The notes below the pieces were generated by a model that had not been told where the DNA came from, searched no databases, and worked only from the letters and a program-made list of their open reading frames with translations. A program made the position numbers and the translations under genes. From Paenibacillus whitsoniae (GTDB lineage: Bacteria; Bacillota; Bacilli; Paenibacillales; NBRC-103111), in the NCBI RefSeq assembly GCF_003955665.1, contig NZ_RXHU01000017.1, forward strand, positions 1 to 64,000: DNA of 64,000 nucleotides, read 5' to 3'. Shown here one piece after another: positions 44,483 through 53,609 of the stretch. How positions within the stretch are numbered: position 1 is the first letter of the stretch; every line of letters begins with the position of its first letter.

Positions 44483-45811
44483 TTATTTATTCTCGTCCAA
44501 AACAGACTGCACTTTTTGCTGAATTTCCTTCGCGCCATCCGCCGGTGATTTCTTACCGTCAAGGATATCGTTCAGGATCGGGGTTGCCGCTGCGCGCCAT
44601 TGATTCCAGGACGGATTCTCATCCAGCGTGCCTCCAGCCTCTTCAACGCCTTTGGTAAATGCTTGTTTGTTCGCCGGTTTGCTGGTCGACTTCTCGAGCG
44701 CTGCCAGCACCGTTTTCTTCACCGGCAGGCTGGCCCCGCTTTCGGATAAGAACGTTTGGGCTTCGTCGCTCAAATAATATTTGAGAAATGTCCACGCTGC
44801 TTCCTTGGCTTCCGGCTTCGCTTTGGAGTAGATCAGCCATTGATTGACGACCGTTGGCACGAATCGCTTGCCGTCAAAGCCAATGGGAACCTTCACAACG
44901 TCCCAATCGAGATCAGGCTTGTTTTTGTTTAAGTTGACCTGACCGGAATACTGAAGGAACGTCATCGCCGTTTTTTCATTTTGAAAATAGTTCTGGTTCG
45001 TCTGCATCTCACGTGTCGGGCTGATCTTATCCTTCAGGATCGTGTCGGCCCAGCGCGTTAAGCCTTCGATGGTTTTGGGGTCGGTAAAGGTGGCCTTCGT
45101 CAGCCCTGCATCAAGCGCCGAGCCTCCGGTCGATTTGATCCAAGGAATCCAGCCTTGGGCAATCGAACTCGCCGTTTGGAAACCGTAGATGTCCGTCTTT
45201 CCGTCGCCGTCCGTGTCCTTCGTCAACTTTTTCGCGGCATCGAGCATATCTTGATAGGTCCAGTTGTCTGTGGGGAAAGGAACATTGTTCTGTTGAAAAA
45301 TTTTCTTGTTATAGACAAGCGCATTCGGATTGACGCCGTGCGGAATGCCGTAAATTTTGCCGTCCGGCGTTTTGGCGGACAGCAAGGATTCGATATAATC
45401 GTCCGTCTTCAAATCCCGTTTGATGTAGGGCTCGAGATTTTCGGCAACGCCCCGCATCCCGTAACCGATAATCACGGCATTCTCTTGGAGCCAGATGTCC
45501 GGCGCGTTATTGCCGGCGATATTCGTTACGATTTTCGTTGTAAAATCCGCCCAAGGCGCTTCTTCAATCTGCAGCTTGATATTGGGATATTTCGCCTGGA
45601 AGCCGTCGATGATTTTTTTGCTTGTGATGTCATAGCTGCCAGGCAAGCCGATCTTGAGCGTGACTTCTTTCGCGGGAGCTGCTGTTGCAGCAGCTGGACT
45701 GGAAGGGTTAGATGGGTTGGACGAAGGCGCATCCGTTGCTGTTTTCGAGGAGCATGCGGCAGCGGAAAAAGCGATCAAAACGATAGCGGAAACAAGTTTG
45801 AACCTTTTCAT
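44483..45811 (-). CDS. Extracellular sugar-binding lipoprotein (CUT1, family 1 solute-binding protein)
   Basis: 442 residues. Lipobox FSAAACSS, then a Ser/Pro/Ala linker and a type II solute-binding fold (VTLKIGLPGSYDITSKKIID, DIWLQENAVIIGYG, YGIPHGVNPNALVYNKKIFQ). It should deliver an oligosaccharide to the two permeases downstream. First gene of the 13-gene run; a LacI-type operator lies 52-67 bases upstream of the start. Confidence 0.9.
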   Translation of the reverse strand: MKRFKLVSAIVLIAFSAAACSSKTATDAPSSNPSNPSSPAAATAAPAKEVTLKIGLPGSYDITSKKIIDGFQAKYPNIKLQIEEAPWADFTTKIVTNIAGNNAPDIWLQENAVIIGYGMRGVAENLEPYIKRDLKTDDYIESLLSAKTPDGKIYGIPHGVNPNALVYNKKIFQQNNVPFPTDNWTYQDMLDAAKKLTKDTDGDGKTDIYGFQTASSIAQGWIPWIKSTGGSALDAGLTKATFTDPKTIEGLTRWADTILKDKISPTREMQTNQNYFQNEKTAMTFLQYSGQVNLNKNKPDLDWDVVKVPIGFDGKRFVPTVVNQWLIYSKAKPEAKEAAWTFLKYYLSDEAQTFLSESGASLPVKKTVLAALEKSTSKPANKQAFTKGVEEAGGTLDENPSWNQWRAAATPILNDILDGKKSPADGAKEIQQKVQSVLDENK

Positions 45812-45862
45812 ACAAAAACCTCCCTTAGAATGTTCGAATGAAATAAGGCAATCTTGCGTTTG

Positions 45863-45878
45863 TTACACGTGTTCGTAA
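45863..45878. promoter_or_regulatory. Putative LacI-regulator operator, copy 1 (before the sugar-binding protein gene)
   Basis: TTACACGTGTTCGTAA, identical to the site at 46915-46930. TTAC and GTAA ends are inverted and ACACGTGT is an inner palindrome. It sits between the LacI-family gene and the transporter operon start, where repressor binding would block transcription. Confidence 0.65.
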
Positions 45879-45888
45879 TTGAACATGC

Positions 45889-46863
45889 TTAGAGGCGTCC
45901 TGTTGACTTGCGCACATGGAGCTCGCATTTTATCTCAATATCCGCCATATCGTCTTGTCCCTGCGGCTCTTTGCCAGCGATGATGCTCAAGGCAAGCGCA
46001 GCCAGCTTTCCAATCGGCGGGCCGACCGTCGTTACCGGAATCTCCAATCGCTGCATCTCAGGAATTTCGTCATATACGATTAACGAATAATCGTCCGGCA
46101 TCCGAAGTCCTCGATCTCTGAAAAGCTTAAGCAGTCCGAAGGCAAAGGATTGGTTATCGACAATAAAGGCCGTCGGTTTATCTAAACTATCGAGCAGTGC
46201 CGCTACCCGCTGTTCGGGAAACGGTTCCCCCTCCTTCACGGCAATCACGTAATGCTCATGATACTCCATCCGCTGTTCCAGGATGCCTTTGGTAAAGCCT
46301 AGCTGTTTCTCGTGGGAATCTCCGATGAAAGTAATTCTGCGGTGCCCATTCGCCGCCAAGTAGCGCACGGCTTCATAAATCGCCCCGCTGCGGTCCACAC
46401 TGATCCGGTGTGTGCCCTTTAGCGCACCGCCGCCGATCAGCAGCATTCGTCCGTGAAAAAGCTCCTTCTGCTGGATGAATGCCAGGTCCGGCTGCCACCC
46501 CGGAGGACTCCAGAAGATGATCCGGTCAACAAAGTGCTCATTGAATGCTCGCAAGCCTCGTGGCGGATCGGCAAGTGAAATCATCACGTCGAGCCCCCGT
46601 CTTGCGGCTTCCTGCTGAATCTGCAGGCTGAGGTGATGGAAGAACAGCGCTTCCGACTTCGGCCACAGCAGCCCGATGGTCTGGGTCTGCTTGTCGGCCA
46701 GTCTTCTCGCAGCTTGATTCGGTATGTAGTTCATCTGCTCGGCAATGCTGAGAATTCTTTGACGGACGGCTTGACTGACGCCCGGTGAGCCGTTGAGAGC
46801 CTTCGATACTGTGGGATGGCTCACGCCAGCTGCACGGGCGATATCCTTAATGGTTACTTTCAT
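45889..46863 (-). CDS. LacI family transcriptional regulator
   Basis: 324 residues. N-terminal helix-turn-helix VTIKDIARAAGVSHPTVSKA with hinge helix region NQAARRLADKQTQTIG, then a periplasmic-binding-like effector domain. It lies immediately upstream of, and on the same strand as, the CUT1 operon. Identical 16-base sites precede it and the operon, so it probably represses both. Its effector would be the sugar imported by that transporter. Confidence 0.92.
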   Translation of the reverse strand: MKVTIKDIARAAGVSHPTVSKALNGSPGVSQAVRQRILSIAEQMNYIPNQAARRLADKQTQTIGLLWPKSEALFFHHLSLQIQQEAARRGLDVMISLADPPRGLRAFNEHFVDRIIFWSPPGWQPDLAFIQQKELFHGRMLLIGGGALKGTHRISVDRSGAIYEAVRYLAANGHRRITFIGDSHEKQLGFTKGILEQRMEYHEHYVIAVKEGEPFPEQRVAALLDSLDKPTAFIVDNQSFAFGLLKLFRDRGLRMPDDYSLIVYDEIPEMQRLEIPVTTVGPPIGKLAALALSIIAGKEPQGQDDMADIEIKCELHVRKSTGRL

Positions 46864-46914
46864 GGATTGCGGCTTCCTTTCAACCTACACATGTCTATTC
46901 TGTTTCTAAGTATA

Positions 46915-46930
46915 TTACACGTGTTCGTAA
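46915..46930. promoter_or_regulatory. Putative LacI-regulator operator, copy 2 (before the regulator gene)
   Basis: TTACACGTGTTCGTAA, an exact copy of 45863-45878, about 52-67 bases upstream of the regulator start. The equal distance to both start codons supports autoregulation. Confidence 0.65.
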
Positions 46931-46955
46931 ATAGGAATACAAATCCATAAAAAAG

Positions 46956-48242
46956 TTAAAATTTAACTATATCCTTGATTCCGATCTGTCGTCCGGTTCG
47001 CATGGAAACATTGCCGGCGATCCCAGTTAAGATCGATAAGGCTCCGTCGACATGAGAAGCAGCACGATTCAGGCGATCAGGCTCAGGTTCTCCGAAGAGA
47101 TCATTTAACAATATCGGATCTCCGCCGCCATGACCTCCGCTTCGTTCCTCAATTTCGACTTCATACGCCTTTTGGAACATGGGCTGAACCGTCAACTGCT
47201 TGTAGGAAAGTGCGCCCTCCTCTTCCTTTTCCCCTGCCGAGTTGATGTAGGAGCGTTCCACCACCTTCAATTCCATTCGCCCTTTGCTGCCGTTAAAGAC
47301 GACTTGAAATCCTTCCCAAGGCTGATAGGCGTTAAGCGAATACGTGAGTATCGCCTGATTCTCGTAACGCACCAATACGCCCAGCGTATCCTCGATACTA
47401 ATTCCGTCGCCGAAAACGCTTTGGTCCCGCTGGTAGCCGTCTGCGGTCTCCGCATCCAGATACAACGCCTTCAAATGTGCGTTGGATTCCAAATGAAGCG
47501 CGAACGGGTCGTTCTTCGCCGTCTCGCTGCCATGCGCTCGTTGGTAAAACTGCGTGACGCCCCTGCGTTCTGCATTTTCGCGACCGTAGAACATCAGACC
47601 GCCCAAGGCGAATACCGATTGCGGGCGGGTGCCCAGCCAGAAATTAACCAGATCGAAATGATGCGTCGATTTGTGAACGAGCAACCCTCCGCTGTTGCGT
47701 TTATCCCTGTGCCAACGGCGAAAATAATCTGCACCATGCTCTGTGCTGAGCAACCATTCAAAATGAACGGAATGCACATCGCCGATCACGCCATCCTCTA
47801 TAAGCTCCCTAACTCGTGAGTTATGCGGCGCATAGCGGTAGTTAAAGGTAACCCGTAGACTGCGCCCGGTCCGCTTCACAGCATCAAGGATTTCCTGACA
47901 CTTGACCTCGTCAACGGTCATCGGCTTCTCGCTAATGACATCGCAGCCAAGCTCCATTGCACGAATAATATACGTGTGGTGCGCTCTGTCTATCGTCGTC
48001 ACGATAATGGTGTCGGGCTTCTCTTTCTCTACCATCGCATCAAATTCGTTTACGCCGTAGACAGGAATTTCGGGGTGAGCGTATTTCTCTCTGAGCAGCC
48101 GGTTCGCATAGGATAGTCGGACAGCGTTAATGTCGCAGAAGGCGACAAGCTCGGTACGATCGCGAAACCCGCTGGCGAGAGCTCCATAGAAAAATTCGGC
48201 GCGTCCGCCGGTACCGACCAGTGCATACTTTTTCTTCCTCAT
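46956..48242 (-). CDS. Gfo/Idh/MocA family oxidoreductase
   Basis: 428 residues. N-terminal Rossmann domain KYALVGTGGRAEFFYGALAS, the EKP motif in CDVISEKPMTVDE around residue 100, and a C-terminal alpha/beta domain with HKSTHHFDLVNFW. NAD(P)-dependent sugar or inositol dehydrogenases and related hydrolases belong here. It lies upstream of lacI on the same strand and is divergent from an AraC regulator, so it may be an independent unit controlled by that regulator. Substrate unknown. Confidence 0.88.
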   Translation of the reverse strand: MRKKKYALVGTGGRAEFFYGALASGFRDRTELVAFCDINAVRLSYANRLLREKYAHPEIPVYGVNEFDAMVEKEKPDTIIVTTIDRAHHTYIIRAMELGCDVISEKPMTVDEVKCQEILDAVKRTGRSLRVTFNYRYAPHNSRVRELIEDGVIGDVHSVHFEWLLSTEHGADYFRRWHRDKRNSGGLLVHKSTHHFDLVNFWLGTRPQSVFALGGLMFYGRENAERRGVTQFYQRAHGSETAKNDPFALHLESNAHLKALYLDAETADGYQRDQSVFGDGISIEDTLGVLVRYENQAILTYSLNAYQPWEGFQVVFNGSKGRMELKVVERSYINSAGEKEEEGALSYKQLTVQPMFQKAYEVEIEERSGGHGGGDPILLNDLFGEPEPDRLNRAASHVDGALSILTGIAGNVSMRTGRQIGIKDIVKF

Positions 48243-48400
48243 GGCCTCTTCTCCTTTTCACTTGGTGTAACGCCTTCATTGTAACGCAATAAATGCCCCC
48301 TTTCTGCTGAATATTTGCGAATCTATGGCAATTTCTTCGCATTTTTTGCGCATTTGTAAAGAGGGTCGTGCTATAGTTAGGAAAAAGGAGGGGAGCTCAT

Positions 48401-49222
48401 ATGCAGAAGGATATGTTCATCCACCATCATCAACGAAACGGCTTCTACACGATGCATAAATACCACTTTCACGAGCAATATGAAATCTATTACTTGATTA
48501 ATGGGGAACGGACCTATTTTATCAAAGACTTGACCTACCGAATTCGTGAAGGCGATCTTGTTTTCATCGATAAATACGAGCTCCACAAAACGGGCGACAC
48601 GCGTCTGCCCAACCATGAGCGTGTGTTGATCAATTTCGCCGACGGCTTCCTGCGACATTTCAATCAACCGCTGTTGTTCGAACCGTTTCGGATGAAAATC
48701 AGGCTGCTCACCGTCCCCCCTCAAGATCGGATATGGGTGCAATCGCTGTTGTTTGAGATGCTGAAGGAGGCGAATGATGCGCTTCCCGGCTCCGAAACGG
48801 CGCTGCAGGCGCAGCTGGCTAGCCTGCTCATCTGGTGTGCACGCCGGTTGAACCGCGGAAGCGGCACCGACTTTGAACACGAGAGCCCGGCCCATAAAAA
48901 AATCGCCGACATCGTCGCGGACATTAACGGCAGCTTCAGCGAGCCTCTATCCTTGGAATCCATCGCCAAGCAGCATTTCATCTCCCCTTATCATCTCAGC
49001 CGCATGTTCAAGCGCGTTACCGGATTCTCCTTCGTCGAATATGTCAACAGCATCCGGATCAACGAAGCGCAGCGTCTTCTCCGGGAGACGGACTGGAAGG
49101 TTACCCTGATCGCCGAACGCGTCGGTTACGAGAACATCGGCCACTTCGGGCGTGTTTTCAAGGAAATCGCCAAAACGAACCCGCTCGATTACCGAAAGAC
49201 AGCTAAACGGATCGGACAATAG
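48401..49222 (+). CDS. AraC family transcriptional regulator with cupin sensor
   Basis: 273 residues. The N-terminal cupin half (YHFHEQYEIYYLINGERTYF, with the His-x-His pattern) binds sugar-type effectors in this family. The C-terminal pair of helix-turn-helix motifs is LSLESIAKQHFISPYHLSRM and VTLIAERVGYENIGHFGRVF. AAAGGAGGGG precedes the ATG. Divergent from the Gfo/Idh/MocA gene with a 158-base shared promoter region, so that gene is the likely target. Confidence 0.9.
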   Translation: MQKDMFIHHHQRNGFYTMHKYHFHEQYEIYYLINGERTYFIKDLTYRIREGDLVFIDKYELHKTGDTRLPNHERVLINFADGFLRHFNQPLLFEPFRMKIRLLTVPPQDRIWVQSLLFEMLKEANDALPGSETALQAQLASLLIWCARRLNRGSGTDFEHESPAHKKIADIVADINGSFSEPLSLESIAKQHFISPYHLSRMFKRVTGFSFVEYVNSIRINEAQRLLRETDWKVTLIAERVGYENIGHFGRVFKEIAKTNPLDYRKTAKRIGQ

Positions 49223-49351
49223 GCGTCATCCTGGCGATGGGAGCTTAGAAGGAAAAGCCCAAGCACTTGGCATCAGCCATCTCATACTGGATACACTCAA
49301 CAATCCGTTCAGCGCCCAAAGGCTATTTGCCAAAAGACGTCCGCATAGCGA

Positions 49352-49380
49352 AGCCCACATCCTTTGACAAGGTGTGGGCT
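49352..49380 (-). terminator. Hairpin after the UvrA-like gene
   Basis: AGCCCACATCCTT pairs with AAGGTGTGGGCT (single bulge) around a four-base loop, 9 bases past the stop at 49389 and between convergent genes. There is no clear T tract, so terminator function is probable but not certain. Confidence 0.5.
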
Positions 49381-49388
49381 CTCTGCCA

Positions 49389-51644
49389 TTACCTCAAATA
49401 CTTCCCTGTGATCGAAAGTTCCGCATGGATGATCTGCGAAGGCGTGCCTTCAAACACGACCTGCCCGCCTTTGCTGCCTCCGTCCGGTCCCATATCGATG
49501 ATCCAATCCGCGTGGCTGATCACCTCCAGATTGTGCTCAATAACGATTACCGTGTTGCCGGCGTCCACTATGCGGTTCATAATTTCAAGAAGATGACCGA
49601 TGTCGGACATATGCAGACCGGTCGTCGGCTCATCCATCACGTAGATGCTGCCCTTCTTGTGCAGCTCGCTCGCCAGCTTGATGCGCTGACACTCCCCGCC
49701 CGAGAGCGTGCTGAGCGGCTGGCCGAGCGTAATATAGTTCAACCCTACATCGCTCATCGCCTGGAGCTTGCGTACAACCTCTTTCAGTTCAAAAAATTCC
49801 AACGCCTGCTCCACCGTCATCTCCAGCACTTCGGCAATAGACTTGCCGTTCAGCTTGTACGCGAGCACCTCTTCCTTGAACCGTCTGCCTCCGCATACTT
49901 CGCATGGCAGCTTCACGCTGTCGAGGAAGGCAAGGTCGGCATAGACAACGCCCAATCCCTGGCAGTTGTCGCAAGCTCCCTTGGAGTTGAAGCTGAACAA
50001 GCCCGGGCTTACCTTATTTGCGGAAGCAAACGCCTTGCGCACATCATCCATAATCCCTGTGTAGGTGGCAGGATTCGAGCGGGTGGATACGCCTATCGCC
50101 GATTGATCAATGACGATCGCATCTGGATGCTGGCTGAGGAACACTTCGTTAATCAGCGTACTTTTCCCAGAGCCGGCAACACCTGTCACGACAGTTAGCA
50201 CCCCAGTTGGAATATCGACACTCACGTTCTGCAGATTATGAAGCTGGGCGTCCTTGATGGACAGCTTGCCGGACGGCTGTCTGCCAACGGGCTTCAGTTG
50301 AAGCGGCCGCTTCATATGGGTGCCGGTCAATGTACCCGACTCCAGCAAACCCTCGAAGCTCCCCTCATACACGATTGTCCCACCGCGGCTGCCGGCGTAA
50401 GGTCCGACGTCCACGATATGATCCGCCACCTTGATCACATCGGGATCATGCTCGACGACGATGACGGTATTGCCCTTGTCGCGCAGCTTTTGCAGCAATC
50501 CATTCAACCGGTGTACATCACGGGGGTGGAGGCCAACGCTGGGCTCATCGAAAATGTAAGTGACATCCACCAGACTGCCGCTCAAATGCTTCACCATCTT
50601 GACTCGCTGCGACTCGCCACCTGATAAAGTATCCGTCTCGCGGTCCAGCGTCAAATAGTCAAGACCGATATCCACCAGATGCTGAAGCCGCTCTGTCAGT
50701 GCCTTCACAATCGGCGCCGCGACTGGGTCGCCAATCTCCCGAACGACGCGGATGAGCTCGCCAACCTCCATGGAGGACAGCTCCGCAATGTTGCGTCCCT
50801 GGATCCTGCAATTGAGCGCGGCCGCACTAAGTCTTGCCCCGCGGCAGCTGGAGCAAGGCCCTTCGGTGATGTACGGAGCAACAGCTCGCTGTGTGCGCTC
50901 CGACATCGTCTTCACATCCCGCTTGATATATTTGTTTGTGAACTTTTCGATGATGCCTTCCACAGTGATATTGATGGGCTTACCGGCGAATTCCACCTCT
51001 ACTTTTCTCGCTTTGCCATACAGCAGCTGTTCCAGCTCCTCATCCGAATAATCACTCAGCTTCTTATCCGGATCGAAGGAACCCGACTGCACGATCATCG
51101 TCCAATCGAAGCTGTTCACAGCATAATCCGGCAGCAGGATCGCTCCCTCATTCAACGACCTGGACTTGTCCACTGCCTTGCTCATATCGACGCCCAGTCT
51201 GCGGCCGAGCCCGTTGCATTCGGGACACATCCCCTGCGGATCGTTAAACGAGAACATGTTGGCACCACCGATGGCAGGCTGACCTATGCGGGAAAAGAGA
51301 AGTCGGAGAATCGGGGAAATATCGGTAATCGTCCCCATCGTGGAGTGAGAACCGCCGCCCAGCCGTTTCTGATCAACAATCACGGCCATGCTCAAGTTCT
51401 CAATCGCGTCCGTATCCGGCTGCGGATAGCGAGGCAGGAAATTGCGGACGAACATACTGAAATTTTCATTCAGCAAGCGGGTGGACTCTGCCGCGATCGT
51501 ATCGAAGACAATCGATGATTTTCCTGATCCGGATACCCCCGTGAAGATCGTGATCTTCCGCTTGGGAATGCGCAGGGAAACATTCTTAAGATTGTTCTCC
51601 CGCGCACCTGATATGACGATAAAGGCCTGATTCGATTCGCTCAT
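49389..51644 (-). CDS. Short UvrA-like ABC protein (UvrA2/drug-resistance type)
   Basis: 751 residues, about 200 shorter than housekeeping UvrA (around 950). Two ABC modules with Walker A GVSGSGKSS and GVAGSGKST, signatures LSGGESQRVKMVKHL and LSGGECQRIKLASEL, Walker B regions IFDEPSVGLHPRD and VMDEPTTGLHMSD, and zinc-type cysteine pairs (CPECNGLG, CSSCRGA, CDNCQGLG, CEVCGG). The UvrB-interaction region is reduced. Proteins of this size are often annotated as excinuclease subunit A but include the DrrC-like group protecting against DNA-binding drugs. Single gene, probably accessory. Confidence 0.88.
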   Translation of the reverse strand: MSESNQAFIVISGARENNLKNVSLRIPKRKITIFTGVSGSGKSSIVFDTIAAESTRLLNENFSMFVRNFLPRYPQPDTDAIENLSMAVIVDQKRLGGGSHSTMGTITDISPILRLLFSRIGQPAIGGANMFSFNDPQGMCPECNGLGRRLGVDMSKAVDKSRSLNEGAILLPDYAVNSFDWTMIVQSGSFDPDKKLSDYSDEELEQLLYGKARKVEVEFAGKPINITVEGIIEKFTNKYIKRDVKTMSERTQRAVAPYITEGPCSSCRGARLSAAALNCRIQGRNIAELSSMEVGELIRVVREIGDPVAAPIVKALTERLQHLVDIGLDYLTLDRETDTLSGGESQRVKMVKHLSGSLVDVTYIFDEPSVGLHPRDVHRLNGLLQKLRDKGNTVIVVEHDPDVIKVADHIVDVGPYAGSRGGTIVYEGSFEGLLESGTLTGTHMKRPLQLKPVGRQPSGKLSIKDAQLHNLQNVSVDIPTGVLTVVTGVAGSGKSTLINEVFLSQHPDAIVIDQSAIGVSTRSNPATYTGIMDDVRKAFASANKVSPGLFSFNSKGACDNCQGLGVVYADLAFLDSVKLPCEVCGGRRFKEEVLAYKLNGKSIAEVLEMTVEQALEFFELKEVVRKLQAMSDVGLNYITLGQPLSTLSGGECQRIKLASELHKKGSIYVMDEPTTGLHMSDIGHLLEIMNRIVDAGNTVIVIEHNLEVISHADWIIDMGPDGGSKGGQVVFEGTPSQIIHAELSITGKYLR

Positions 51645-51725
51645 CCTTAAACATCCTTCCGAAAGTGTTCATATTTGCATATATTTCCATTATAGCATTC
51701 ATGTGCTTAGAAGCGTACACCATCG

Positions 51726-52441
51726 TTAGTATGACTGCTTGTCAGCCGTATCCGACGTAGAATGCTTGAACCAGACTGGCCCGAGCCACGAATCGATACG
51801 ATACCAGTACTGCCATACCTCATTCGCCGTTACTTTCTGGGGACTCAACGAAGCGCCCGTTTCCAAACCCGAAGGAGAACGAACCAATTTCGTCTCACTT
51901 TGGAGCTGTACCTCTACCTTCACTTTCTCTACGCCATATAGAGCTTCGTAACGGGGAGAGATCCACCTGTCGCCATTCGGCGTGTCAATCAGATAACGGT
52001 TCCCCCAAGTTGATTTTACTTTGACGGTTTGTGGAGCCAATTGAATCCAGGTTGGCTTTGTAAGCCCCGGATCGTAATATATCGGTTCCACGCCCATTAA
52101 TTCCAGATTCGATTGAGCAGCAACGGGCTGACCGATAGCCGCATTGAATGGCATCATCCACACGTTGCCAAGCCAAGAGGAGATCTGATAAATAGGTACA
52201 AATATCCTTCCCCATGCCCTACTCTTCTTTGGCTCGTCTTAAGGATTTCAACGGTTTGGGGGCCAAGCATCCCGACTGTAGTCCCGTCATTGCCGAGCAA
52301 TGGCGTATCTTCAAATATTGTAATTGTGTTGGCTTTCACGGTGTTTGCATCCGTTGGCATCGCTAAGGCGAAGTGTTCACCCCAGCCCATCGTTCCTATG
52401 CCTAGTGCCAGCGTTATTACAAGTATAATCTTCTTTTTCAT
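51726..52441 (-). pseudogene. Frameshifted secreted protein with three SH3-like repeats
   Basis: The reading frame starting at 52441 has a signal peptide (MKKKIILVITLALGIGTMGW...) and one repeat beginning (TPLLGNDGTTVGMLGPQTVE), then runs into an unrelated tail and stops near 52154. The natural continuation (SRAWGRIFVPIYQISSWLGN) is in another frame that stays open to 51726. Restoring one base between about 52230 and 52245 joins them into a roughly 238-residue protein with three similar units, each ending in a W-L-G or RWISP-type block (YQISSWLGNVWM; YLIDTPNGDRWISP; YRIDSWLGPVWFK). Function unknown; cell-wall SH3b-like. It could be a real inactivation or a sequencing error. Confidence 0.75.
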
Positions 52442-52557
52442 GATCGGCTCGCACCTCCCGTCAATATTTTAATCACTTTCCCTCTTGTTTAACGCTATAT
52501 TGAGCGGAAAGGTTGCGCATGTTCAGGGATGATTTCATTGCATTCAGTAAACAAAAA

Positions 52558-52587
52558 CACTGCATAGACAGCGATGTCTATGCAGTG
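52558..52587 (-). terminator. Intrinsic terminator of the EamA transporter gene
   Basis: CACTGCATAGACA and TGTCTATGCAGTG form a perfect 13-bp stem with loop GCGA, followed on the minus strand by TTTTTGTTT. It lies 20 bases after the stop at 52607. Confidence 0.88.
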
Positions 52588-52606
52588 CCGATCCGCTTCC
52601 CTTATT

Positions 52607-53521
52607 CTAAGCGCCCTTAACACCGAGCCCTGCTTTCGGTTCGTGCGGCAGCCGCCGCTTCATATTGGTAATCGCAACGCCTGCAAGAATGAGAATCCCC
52701 CCGCCAAGCTGTGCCAGCAGGATCGGGTCGCCAAGCACAAAATGGCTGACGATAATGGCAATGAAAGGCGGAATGTTCATAAACATAGCGCTCATGGATG
52801 CCCCGGCGACAGCGATGCCTTGATTCCACCAAAAGCCGGCAAGCCCCTGTCCAATGACTGCCACGCAGATGAGGAGCAGCCAGGTGAACAGCCGGTGACT
52901 GGCATGCAGACCGCCATTCATCGCTTCAACCGCGACGGCCGGCGACATGAGCAAGGTGCCGATTACGGTAGAGTAAATGGTCACCTCGTACGAGGTCATC
53001 GCCGTTGTCAGCTTGCGAATGAACAGCAGGCTGATCGACATGCCGAGCATGGCCGCAAGTAAGTAGACGTCGCCGTGGGAAATGCCCAGCTGCTTGCCTC
53101 CATACAGGACAATACAAATGACGCCGATGAGCGCGACAATCGCGCCGACCAGCTTCTGCCCAGTGATCATCTCCTTGAGGAAGATCCGTGACAGAAGAGT
53201 CGTCGCGATTGGCGCCAGGGCGATGATCAATGCCGCGTTGCCTGCCGTCGACTCCTTCAGACCGGTGAAATAAAACAGCTGATTGATCAGCGTTCCAGTT
53301 ATGCCGGCCATCAGTAGCAGCCCCCACTCGCGTTTCTTCGGCCATCTCATCGATTTATTGATCATCGCTACCGAGATAAGAAAGAGCGACATCACAACCA
53401 ATCGCGCAAAAGAAAGAAAAATCGGCGAGAAATCGCGCAGCATGTACGCGCTCGCCACGTAGTTGCCTCCCCAGAGGAGGGAGACACCCCATAATTTAAA
53501 CATGACGCTTCGATCTAACAT
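52607..53521 (-). CDS. EamA/DMT family transporter
   Basis: 304 residues with about ten hydrophobic segments in two EamA halves. Typical text: LLWGGNYVASAYMLRDFSPI near the N-terminus and IALAPIATTLLSRIFLKEMI at the end of the first half. RhaT/YdcZ-like inner-membrane exporters of metabolites or amino acids. It stands alone with its own terminator; substrate unknown. Confidence 0.88.
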   Translation of the reverse strand: MLDRSVMFKLWGVSLLWGGNYVASAYMLRDFSPIFLSFARLVVMSLFLISVAMINKSMRWPKKREWGLLLMAGITGTLINQLFYFTGLKESTAGNAALIIALAPIATTLLSRIFLKEMITGQKLVGAIVALIGVICIVLYGGKQLGISHGDVYLLAAMLGMSISLLFIRKLTTAMTSYEVTIYSTVIGTLLMSPAVAVEAMNGGLHASHRLFTWLLLICVAVIGQGLAGFWWNQGIAVAGASMSAMFMNIPPFIAIIVSHFVLGDPILLAQLGGGILILAGVAITNMKRRLPHEPKAGLGVKGA

Positions 53522-53609
53522 TTCCTTGTGTTCTCCTTGATGTCTGGCTTTATAATCTCCTTATTGTAAAGCCAGTCACGTTCAGAGACAAGCTGATCTT
53601 TTTTCCTCT

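Noticed and set aside
49223-49351. Plus-strand fragment reading LGISHLILDTLNNPFSAQRL after the AraC gene
   Set aside because: Short, without a credible start, and not assignable to a family; may be chance or a gene remnant.
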